The notes under the pieces: model-generated
Database searches by the model: none
Told to the model about the DNA's origin: nothing
What the model saw: only the letters and a program-made list of their open reading frames with translations
In this document: one piece after another, positions 1-5,397 of the stretch
How the letters are laid out: each line of letters begins with the position of its first letter
Position numbering within the stretch: the first letter of the stretch is position 1
Assembly: GCA_024644145.1 (NCBI GenBank)
Contig: JAHELO010000145.1
Location: 1 to 5,397, forward strand
Origin: Christiangramia sp.
GTDB lineage: Bacteria > Bacteroidota > Bacteroidia > Flavobacteriales > Flavobacteriaceae
DNA length: 5,397 nt
Direction: 5' to 3'
Position numbers and translations under genes: made by a program

Positions 1-55
1 CAAAAACCTTGGTGATATGGCCGGGAAAATTGGGGGGATGTTTGGTAAAAAGTAA
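1..55 (+). CDS. 3' end of an unidentified protein gene (partial)
   Basis: Reading from base 2, an open frame gives the 17 residues KNLGDMAGKIGGMFGKK and a TAA stop at 53-55; base 1 is the last base of the preceding codon. The other two plus frames do not fit as well: frame 1 hits TGA at 13-15. The Gly/Met/Lys-rich amphipathic tail resembles the C-termini of small glycine-rich helical proteins such as the DUF937/YidB type, but 17 residues are too few to assign a family. The gene converges on lysS, and the hairpin at 63-109 follows its stop by 7 nt, which supports a genuine gene end here. Confidence 0.55.
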   Translation, partial: KNLGDMAGKIGGMFGKK

Positions 56-62
56 ATAAAAA

Positions 63-109
63 ACTGTTTAAGACTGCTTTGCTTTAAAATCTGCGCAGTC
101 TTAAACAGT
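63..109. terminator. Intrinsic terminator hairpin between convergent genes
   Basis: Positions 63-77 (ACTGTTTAAGACTGC) and 95-109 are a perfect 15-bp inverted repeat around a 17-nt loop. The hairpin lies between the stop of the partial plus-strand gene (55) and the stop of lysS (126). Read on the minus strand, the stem is followed directly by TTTTTATTTA (62 down to 53), a good U-rich tail for ending the lysS transcript. On the plus strand the downstream sequence CTGTTATAAAG is a poor U-tract, so termination in that direction may be weaker. Confidence 0.8.
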
Positions 110-125
110 CTGTTATAAAGGGATA

Positions 126-1835
126 TTATGAAATTTTAATATTCAGGTTTTCACCCTCTTTAAATACCTCTACTATCTTATTTTTTCTCAAGCCTTTAAT
201 GGCTTTATCCCATTTCTTATTACTTAGTCCGGATTTCTCCTTTATAACATTCAGCTCATGAACATTATCATCTTTCAGTAATTTGAAGACAGCTTTTTCT
301 TCTTCACTCAACTCTACCGGCTTCTTTTCGGGTTTCATTTGAGGGAAGAAAAGAACTTCCTGTATAGACTGCTTGTTCGTAAGGAACATAATTAATCTAT
401 CCATTCCTATTCCAAGACCCGATGTAGGAGGCATTCCATATTCAAGCGCTCTTAAGAAGTCATTATCAATGAACATCGCTTCATCATCTCCTTTTTCTGA
501 AAGTTTTAGTTGCTCCTCAAAACGCTCTCTTTGATCCAGAGGATCATTTAATTCAGAATAGGCATTAGCGATCTCCTTACCACAAACCATCAATTCAAAA
601 CGTTCTGTAAGCTCTGGATTTTCTCTATGTTCTTTACACAGCGGACTCATTTCTTTAGGATAATCTGTAATGAAAGTAGGTTGAATAAAGTTGCCTTCAC
701 ATTTCTCACCAAAGATCTCATCAATAAGTTTTCCTTTACCCATTGTCTCATCAACTTCAATCCCCATGCTTTTTGCAGCATCGTAAAGTTCTTTCTCGGA
801 TTTACCTGTTATATCAAAACCGGTGTATTCTATGATGGCATCGGTCATGCTGAGACGTTTATAGGGAGCTTTAAAGTTTATTTTATGCTCTCCAAAGGTT
901 GCCTCTGTAGTACCATTTACTGCAACAGCGCAATGCTCCAGTAATTCTTCAGTGAAATCCATCATCCAGTTGTAATCCTTATAGGCCACATAGATCTCCA
1001 TAGCCGTGAATTCCGGGTTATGAGTCCTGTCCATTCCTTCGTTTCGGAAGTTTTTCGAGAATTCATATACACCATCAAATCCACCAACTATAAGTCTCTT
1101 TAGATACAATTCGTTAGCGATCCTTAGATATAATGGGATATCCAGGGCATTATGATGAGTTACAAAAGGCCTGGCTGCAGCACCACCTGGTATAGATTGA
1201 AGAATGGGAGTTTCCACTTCAAAATATTCTCTTTCATTAAAGAAGTTTCGCATTGCATTGAACAACTTCGTTCGCTTAACGAATACTTCTTTAACTTTTG
1301 GATTTACCGCAAGATCTGCATAACGCTGGCGATATCTTTGTTCAGGGTCATTAAAACCGTCATGGGTATTCCCTTCTTTATCAGTTTTAGGAAGTGGGAG
1401 AGGCCGTATAGATTTACTCAGTAGATGAAAATCTTTCACCATAACCGTCATCTCACCAACCTGGGTTTTGAATAATTCACCTTCAATTCCTATGAAATCT
1501 CCAATATCTAGAAGTTTTTTATAGACGTCATTGTATTTAGATTTATCTTCATCAGGGCATATTTCATCTCTATTAAAGTAAACCTGAATTCTACCTTTAG
1601 AATCCTGTAATTCTGCAAAGGATGCTTTGCCCTGTATTCTTCGAGACATTAATCTTCCTGCGATCACTACTTTCTTGCCTTCAGCAAAATTCTCTTTGAT
1701 TTCTGAAGTTAAATGATCTACCGGAAAAAGGTCAGCTGGATATGGATTGATGCCGGCTTTTCTTATGGCCGTTAATTTTTCTCTTCTAATCTGTTCCTGT
1801 TCTGATAACTGCTGCATATAATTTTTTTTATGCAT
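126..1835 (-). CDS. lysS: Lysine--tRNA ligase (LysRS, class II)
   Basis: This cytoplasmic enzyme activates lysine with ATP and attaches it to tRNA-Lys. Numbering the longest form (569 aa), an N-terminal anticodon-binding OB fold spans about 55-145 (VVIAGRLMSRRIQGKASFAE onward). The class II catalytic core follows: motif 1 around 191-212, the LysRS-typical GGAAARPFVTHHNALD at 217-232, motif 2 FRNEGMDRTHNPEF at 263-276 with Arg264, and motif 3 GLGIGMDRLIMF at 473-484 with Arg480. These match bacterial LysRS closely, and all expected catalytic motifs are present. Beyond the usual end of the fold (E. coli LysRS is about 505 aa) there is a charged tail of about 65 residues (505-569) that reads like a winged helix. 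The first ATG (1835) lies only about 10-15 nt from the predicted transcription start. The second in-frame ATG (1817, Met7, MQQLSEQEQIRREKL) matches the usual family N-terminus and gives 563 aa, so I prefer it. There is no Shine-Dalgarno, only an A-rich leader. The gene appears monocistronic and ends at the hairpin 63-109. Confidence 0.97.
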   Translation of the reverse strand: MHKKNYMQQLSEQEQIRREKLTAIRKAGINPYPADLFPVDHLTSEIKENFAEGKKVVIAGRLMSRRIQGKASFAELQDSKGRIQVYFNRDEICPDEDKSKYNDVYKKLLDIGDFIGIEGELFKTQVGEMTVMVKDFHLLSKSIRPLPLPKTDKEGNTHDGFNDPEQRYRQRYADLAVNPKVKEVFVKRTKLFNAMRNFFNEREYFEVETPILQSIPGGAAARPFVTHHNALDIPLYLRIANELYLKRLIVGGFDGVYEFSKNFRNEGMDRTHNPEFTAMEIYVAYKDYNWMMDFTEELLEHCAVAVNGTTEATFGEHKINFKAPYKRLSMTDAIIEYTGFDITGKSEKELYDAAKSMGIEVDETMGKGKLIDEIFGEKCEGNFIQPTFITDYPKEMSPLCKEHRENPELTERFELMVCGKEIANAYSELNDPLDQRERFEEQLKLSEKGDDEAMFIDNDFLRALEYGMPPTSGLGIGMDRLIMFLTNKQSIQEVLFFPQMKPEKKPVELSEEEKAVFKLLKDDNVHELNVIKEKSGLSNKKWDKAIKGLRKNKIVEVFKEGENLNIKIS

Positions 1836-1853
1836 TCAACAAAAATGCGGATG

Positions 1854-1884
1854 CAAATATAGTGACTATCAGCCTGCCACACAA
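1854..1884 (-). promoter_or_regulatory. Predicted lysS promoter (Bacteroidota sigma-A type)
   Basis: On the minus strand, TATATTTG (1861 down to 1854) matches the Bacteroidota -7 consensus TAnnTTTG exactly. A TTG (1884 down to 1882) sits 20 nt upstream, the expected spacing for the -33 element. Transcription would start near 1845-1850, leaving about 30 nt of A-rich leader before the preferred lysS start at 1817. Confidence 0.7.
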
Positions 1885-1888
1885 CGCA

Positions 1889-1919
1889 TTTAAAAGCCGA
1901 AATATTAATTCTATCTTTG
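1889..1919 (+). promoter_or_regulatory. Predicted promoter of the pmp3-like/lipB unit
   Basis: TATCTTTG at 1912-1919 matches the TAnnTTTG -7 consensus exactly. The best -33 candidate at the same 20-nt spacing is TTT at 1889-1891, one base off TTG. Transcription would start near 1924-1928, only about 10-14 nt before the ATG at 1938. The two divergent promoters share the interval 1862-1911. Confidence 0.6.
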
Positions 1920-1937
1920 CGTGAAAATATGCTTTAA

Positions 1938-2096
1938 ATGAGTGTCTGGCGAGTTATACTCTCTGTTCTATTTCCCCCACTGGCAGTATACGATAAAGGA
2001 TGCGGATCTATTATAATTGTGCTCATTCTAACCTTAATAGGTTGGGTGCCCGGAGTGATCGCCGCGCTAATTATTTTAAATAATCCCAAGTCTTAA
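1938..2096 (+). CDS. YqaE/Pmp3 family small membrane protein (UPF0057)
   Basis: This is a 52-residue protein, MSVWRVILSVLFPPLAVYDK followed by GCGSIIIVLILTLIGWVPGV and IAALIILNNPKS, with no gap between the three parts. It carries the family hallmarks in order: a first hydrophobic segment (about 5-18) containing FPPLAV, a KGCG turn (20-23, Cys22), and a second hydrophobic segment (about 24-47) containing the LTLIGWVPGVIAAL signature. The family is a two-helix hairpin in the cytoplasmic membrane. Yeast Pmp3 and plant RCI2 members affect membrane potential and salt or cold tolerance, but the role in bacteria is poorly defined. The start is the only suitable in-frame ATG, and there is no Shine-Dalgarno. 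Its stop lies 3 nt before the lipB ATG, so the two genes are almost certainly cotranscribed. Length and motifs are normal for the family, and I see no damage. Confidence 0.93.
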   Translation: MSVWRVILSVLFPPLAVYDKGCGSIIIVLILTLIGWVPGVIAALIILNNPKS

Positions 2097-2099
2097 GTA

Positions 2100-2807
2100 A
2101 TGAATAAGAAAGTAGAAGTTGAAAATTTAGGAGTTAAAGATTATAAAGAAACCTGGGATTATCAGGAGAAACTCTTTAAAGACACGCTGGACCTTAAGAT
2201 CAAAAACCGGCGGGAAGAAAAAAATATTCCTACTAAAAATTACCTGCTGTTCGTTGAACATCCTCATGTATATACACTTGGTAAGAGTGGTAATGCAGAA
2301 AACCTTTTGATATCTGAAACAGAATTGAAAGCCAGGAATGCCTCCTTTTATAAGATAAACCGGGGAGGGGACATTACTTATCACGGCCCGGGACAACTGG
2401 TTGGCTATCCTATCCTGGATCTGGATAATTTTTTTACAGATATCCATAAATATTTAAGGCTGCTGGAGGAAACGGTAATACTTACTTTAGAAGAGTATGG
2501 TTTAAAATCTGAGCGAAGCCCTGGGGAGACCGGTGTATGGCTGGATGTGGGAACTCCATTTGCAAGAAAGATTTGCGCGATGGGAGTACGGGCGAGCCGT
2601 TGGGTGACCATGCATGGCTTTGCATTGAATGTGAACGCAGACCTTGGATATTTTGATAATATCATTCCCTGTGGGATCAAAGGGAAAGCAGTTACCTCCC
2701 TTAATGTTGAACTTGGTAAAAAGGAAATCGATATGAAGGACCTTCAGCAAAGGCTTATGAAACATTTTGAAGATCTTTTTGACGCCGAATTGTGCTTTTC
2801 TGAATAA
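2100..2807 (+). CDS. lipB: Octanoyl-[acyl-carrier-protein]:protein N-octanoyltransferase (lipoate biosynthesis protein B)
   Basis: LipB transfers octanoyl from acyl carrier protein to the lysine of lipoyl domains in 2-oxoacid dehydrogenases and the glycine cleavage H protein; LipA then inserts sulfur. This cytoplasmic protein of 235 aa has the family motifs in order: EHPHVYTLGKSG at 53-64, the signature RGGDITYHGPGQL at 88-100, KICAMGVR with the catalytic lysine (Lys157), MHGFALNVN at 171-179, and IIPCGIKGKAVTSL with the catalytic cysteine (Cys191). The Cys/Lys pair that defines LipB, as opposed to LplA-type ligases, is therefore present. The start ATG is 3 nt after the stop of the Pmp3-like gene with no ribosome binding site of its own, so translation is probably coupled. 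It ends 6 nt from the stop of the convergent downstream gene, with no terminator hairpin between. The length is normal and the gene appears intact. Confidence 0.97.
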   Translation: MNKKVEVENLGVKDYKETWDYQEKLFKDTLDLKIKNRREEKNIPTKNYLLFVEHPHVYTLGKSGNAENLLISETELKARNASFYKINRGGDITYHGPGQLVGYPILDLDNFFTDIHKYLRLLEETVILTLEEYGLKSERSPGETGVWLDVGTPFARKICAMGVRASRWVTMHGFALNVNADLGYFDNIIPCGIKGKAVTSLNVELGKKEIDMKDLQQRLMKHFEDLFDAELCFSE

Positions 2808-2813
2808 AAACCT

Positions 2814-3218
2814 TTACTGCTTCAATCCCTTTTGTTGTTTCTTCAATATTTCTTCACTGGAAAGCCTGCAATAGGAAATCGCCCTTTTGGCTCTTTCTAA
2901 GTGAACAGTTGCCTTTAACCGGGTTATTAGATTTTCATTTTTAAAATCAGCCTCTGCTTCCAATGCTTGCTTGTAAATAGTATCTGACTGATTAAAAATC
3001 TTTTCTATCTGTATAATCTCTTCTTTGCTAAGCAATCTATCCTCACATGCCAGGTCTTCATATTCCAGCAGGAGGTCATATAAATTAAATGACCTGCTTA
3101 CTACCGAGTCTATGCTTTCTATTCCTATTCCCTCATCGGGTCTGCTGAGTTTTTTCTGAGAATTAATTTCAGTAGAAAAGCTAAGGAAGAAAATGAGGGA
3201 AAATAATTTTATAATCAT
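2814..3218 (-). CDS. Small predicted exported protein of unknown function
   Basis: I do not recognise this 134-aa protein. The N-terminus looks like a signal peptide: a single Lys4, a hydrophobic core LFSLIFFLSFS (5-15), then TEINS with a plausible cleavage before Gln21, leaving a mature protein of about 114 aa. There is no lipobox cysteine, so it is probably periplasmic or secreted rather than a lipoprotein. The mature part is polar and almost entirely helix-forming, with heptad-like stretches at about 64-92 and 96-130. It has just two cysteines (Cys58 and Cys117), which could form a disulfide linking the two helical regions. The start ATG at 3218 has GAGG only 1-2 nt upstream, too close to be a typical ribosome binding site. 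The gene follows the long minus-strand gene by 84 nt in the same direction, so it may be cotranscribed with it. I judge it a real gene because of the coherent signal peptide and because it fills the gap up to lipB without overlap. Confidence 0.75.
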   Translation of the reverse strand: MIIKLFSLIFFLSFSTEINSQKKLSRPDEGIGIESIDSVVSRSFNLYDLLLEYEDLACEDRLLSKEEIIQIEKIFNQSDTIYKQALEAEADFKNENLITRLKATVHLERAKRAISYCRLSSEEILKKQQKGLKQ

Positions 3219-3302
3219 ACCTCGCTTTTTTATTAGTTACCACTTGTAAATCTAATTCGATAATTTAGGAAATACGATAGGGGGCAGCCCTTAAAACTCA
3301 CA
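3219..3302. other. 84-bp gap between two minus-strand genes
   Basis: There is no good terminator for the long gene and no strong promoter for the small one. The best -7 candidate on the minus strand is TAGATTTA (3254 down to 3247), one base off TAnnTTTG, and no TTG lies at the proper distance. A 9-bp direct repeat TTAAAACTC occurs at 3291-3299 and again at 3303-3311, the second copy covering the stop of the long gene. Cotranscription of the two genes is the simplest reading. Confidence 0.4.
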
Positions 3303-5397
3303 TTAAAACTCGTATAAAAGAATTTCGTTCTCTTCACCTTTTACAACAAGTTCCAACTTAGAATCAAGGTCGGCGTTGGCAATATCTACCGGTGAATTCC
3401 CATATACAGGAAAGCCTTCCAGTAGCTCAGCCTTCTCGTTGAATACGTATACTTTTTTAGTCTGGATGTCGGTTGTCGCTATTAATGCACGATCCCGGAT
3501 AGTAAATAACTGGGGGTCGGTGTAAAGGCCGAAATCCAGCTCTATTTTGCTGGAATTTATAGTAAGTTCATTTTCATTGAGATATACCACGTGATTTCTT
3601 TTGGCTACTAATCTATTATTAGGGGCCAGTCCCAGATTCTCCCTGTAAACCTTCCCATTTTGTGAGATCTTAATAAGGTTCTTACTTGGGCTGGTAGATA
3701 TAAAGCTATTTTGATAACCATACCAGTCATTTTCTGAGAATTCAATAGTTTCCTTTAATGGAACTCTTATTTTTCCCTGCCTGCTAAGAATGTTGAGTTT
3801 GCCAGATTTTTCAGCAATCAGTATATAGTCTTTATTTCCAAGCCTAATGTGTCTGGGAGGGAGAATGATTTCGCTGCCGGCAGCTTCAAAATCGAAACCT
3901 TTAATTGCTTTGCCTTTAGGACCCACCATGTATACTTTTTTATTCTGAGTAAGAACAAATCTATAGGTTCTATTATTATCATAATCAAATACCGAAAGAG
4001 GTTGGGTCAAAGGCTCATTGAATTTAATAGGAAAACCTTTTACTTTTTTTCCATTTCTGTCCAGAACCTCAAAATTATAACCAGTGGAAAAAGCAAGTTG
4101 CTGATTACCGTTTTTAAAGAGATCTACCTGGTAAAGGGGGCTGGTAAGCTGACTATCCATTTTTTTCTTCCAGAAGATATTACCTTTGTTTGAAATTAAA
4201 TAAAGCTCATTATTCTCATCCTGTACCGCAATATCCATTTGATCGCTTCGGTGATTTTTGAAGAATTGCGGAACCCCGGTTATACCAGCGTCTAATTTGA
4301 AAGAAGCCATTTGTTCTGCACCATTGCTTTGGCTGGCTTGAGCTGAATTTGAAAAAATTCCGTGCAGGTGGGCAAAATTGCCGTCTTGAATTATCTGAAA
4401 GGCCGCAATGCTGTTTTTTCTGAATTTCAGGTCCTCCGGGCCTGAAGAGGATTTGAAGGATTTTGCAAGACTTGAAGCATTCACTACAAATTGCATAGAA
4501 GCTTCTGAAGAAAGGGAGGCTAAAAGATCATTATAATAAGTTTTGCTTGATAGAGTGTTGGAGTTCTGGATAGCGGTAATTACTTTTTTTAGGATCTCCT
4601 CTTCTGCGGCGAAAAGCACAAAATGGTCCTGAATGGTATAATACCGGGTAGTGCCAATTTCCATAATCCCCGAAAATAAGGGAGAGAAGGCTAATCCTTC
4701 TTCTAATTTTACAATTGGAGCTCCCCTGAATGTTTTAATCACTTCCCCGCGGCCTGCTAATGCTTCATTTGCAGATTCAATTGATACCATATTTAATGCA
4801 AATATGTTTCCCTCCTTTAGCGTAATTGAAGCTACTTCCCGGGTGTGATCCAGAATAGCAGGGTGTGAGATATTGGTGCTATCATTCTTAATTTCTTTCA
4901 GATTGGAATAAAAGGCCTTAAAGTCATTAATACTTAATGAGTAAAGACTTATAAAGTCTGCAGGACAGATTTTTCCCGATTCAATACTCTGTGGCTTTGC
5001 ACCTTCAAGCACATGTAAAAGATTATTTTCATTTCCACTCAGACTTATTCCATTAGCGGTAATTTCCGCTGAAGTGAACGCGACATCCATCATGCTCCAT
5101 TCTGCAAAATTTTTAAGGCCTGGGAAATGCAATGCTTTAAAAAAGCTCTTCAGGTCAGTTGGAAGTTGGGTGTGGTTGAAAAAAATGGAGTGCTGCCCTT
5201 TATCAGCGGCTTCATAAGCTTTGCTGAAACTATTGGAATTAAGAATGTTTTCCTTTTTTGCAAAATCAAGAATTTTCTGTTTGGAGTTACTTATAAGAGT
5301 GGTGCTCTTGGTTTCAGATAAGAAGAACTTATGGCCTTCCAGGTCGATCTGTTTAAAATCCACGTTATTTTCTTCCAGTGTCTCAATACTTTTATTG
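3303..5397 (-). CDS. Large uncharacterised protein with a C-terminal beta-propeller-like repeat region (5' end outside window)
   Basis: The frame is open to the window edge. A GTG at 5363 is internal: the codons upstream of it, up to base 5396, read NKSIETLEENN without a stop, so the true start lies beyond 5397. Numbering from that GTG, 686 residues are visible plus 11 upstream. The first half (about 1-355) is a mixed alpha/beta region of unknown family, broadly like the large DUF3352-type proteins; this likeness is weak. The second half (about 360-686) repeats a strand-turn-strand motif, a hydrophobic strand followed by xxxGK. Examples are LYLISNKGNIFWKK (387), FEVLDRNGKKVKGFPI (431), VYMVGPKGKAIKGF (477), LNILSRQGKI (523), LIKISQNGKVY (563) and VYVFNEKAELLEGFPV (638), ending in ILLYEF. 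The spacing is mostly 40-46 residues, as expected for propeller blades of the PQQ or FG-GAP kind. ANADLDSKLELVV near the end resembles an FG-GAP/VCBS DxDxxxELVV element. Localisation cannot be judged without the N-terminus. No catalytic motif is visible. Confidence 0.85.
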   Translation of the reverse strand, partial: NKSIETLEENNVDFKQIDLEGHKFFLSETKSTTLISNSKQKILDFAKKENILNSNSFSKAYEAADKGQHSIFFNHTQLPTDLKSFFKALHFPGLKNFAEWSMMDVAFTSAEITANGISLSGNENNLLHVLEGAKPQSIESGKICPADFISLYSLSINDFKAFYSNLKEIKNDSTNISHPAILDHTREVASITLKEGNIFALNMVSIESANEALAGRGEVIKTFRGAPIVKLEEGLAFSPLFSGIMEIGTTRYYTIQDHFVLFAAEEEILKKVITAIQNSNTLSSKTYYNDLLASLSSEASMQFVVNASSLAKSFKSSSGPEDLKFRKNSIAAFQIIQDGNFAHLHGIFSNSAQASQSNGAEQMASFKLDAGITGVPQFFKNHRSDQMDIAVQDENNELYLISNKGNIFWKKKMDSQLTSPLYQVDLFKNGNQQLAFSTGYNFEVLDRNGKKVKGFPIKFNEPLTQPLSVFDYDNNRTYRFVLTQNKKVYMVGPKGKAIKGFDFEAAGSEIILPPRHIRLGNKDYILIAEKSGKLNILSRQGKIRVPLKETIEFSENDWYGYQNSFISTSPSKNLIKISQNGKVYRENLGLAPNNRLVAKRNHVVYLNENELTINSSKIELDFGLYTDPQLFTIRDRALIATTDIQTKKVYVFNEKAELLEGFPVYGNSPVDIANADLDSKLELVVKGEENEILLYEF

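Noticed and set aside
627..1424. Plus-strand open frames of 105 and 90 codons inside lysS (627-944 and 1152-1424)
   Set aside because: They lie antisense to well-conserved LysRS coding sequence, have no recognisable motifs or sensible composition, and are shadows of the real gene.
2127..2765. Three minus-strand open frames inside lipB
   Set aside because: lipB has all its catalytic motifs on the plus strand; the overlapping frames show no family features and no plausible promoter.
126..2807. A functional link between lysS and lipB because both act around lysine chemistry
   Set aside because: One charges tRNA with lysine and the other modifies a protein lysine; being divergently encoded is not evidence of a shared pathway.
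3247..3254. Possible promoter of the small exported-protein gene (TAGATTTA on the minus strand)
   Set aside because: One mismatch to TAnnTTTG at a key base and no TTG at the right distance; too weak to list as a promoter.
3279..3290. Possible terminator hairpin around GGGCTGCCC after the long gene
   Set aside because: The stem is only 3-4 bp with no U-tract following, so it is unlikely to end transcription.
3849..5321. Plus-strand open frames of 114, 65 and 64 codons within the long minus-strand gene
   Set aside because: They are antisense to a continuous frame with repeat structure and show no domain-like pattern of their own.
1..5397. Mobile element, CRISPR, toxin-antitoxin or defence system
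   Set aside because: No transposase, integrase, regular repeat array, nuclease or antitoxin motif was seen; the gene content is housekeeping plus two unknowns.

Overview
The window looks like ordinary chromosome from a member of the Bacteroidota, most likely a marine-type Flavobacteriaceae in the Gramella/Christiangramia range. Three things suggest this: AT-rich DNA, TAnnTTTG-type -7 promoter boxes with a TTG-like element about 20 bp upstream, and genes without Shine-Dalgarno sites. The proteins also fit, especially a lysyl-tRNA synthetase with a C-terminal extension. The genus is an inference from general resemblance only.

Layout, left to right. Positions 2-55 hold the last 17 codons of an unidentified plus-strand gene. 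A 15-bp perfect hairpin (63-109) separates it from the convergent lysS on the minus strand (126-1817 or 1835). lysS and a two-gene plus-strand unit are transcribed divergently from a 102-bp gap that carries two back-to-back promoters. The plus-strand unit is a 52-codon YqaE/Pmp3 membrane protein gene (1938-2096) followed 3 nt later by lipB (2100-2807). lipB runs tail-to-tail, with a 6-nt gap, into a small minus-strand gene for a predicted exported helical protein (2814-3218). Upstream of that is a long minus-strand gene (3303 to beyond 5397). It is cut by the window edge and encodes an uncharacterised protein with a repeat-rich, probably beta-propeller C-terminal half.

lysS charges tRNA-Lys and lipB moves octanoyl groups onto lipoyl domains; both are housekeeping functions. 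The Pmp3-like gene appears to share lipB's transcript and is probably translationally coupled to it. The two minus-strand genes on the right have no assignable function. I see no mobile element, CRISPR array, RNA gene, toxin-antitoxin pair or defence system. The points most worth a second look are the Pmp3-lipB coupling, the symmetric divergent promoter, the winged-helix-like tail on LysRS, and the two-part propeller protein.
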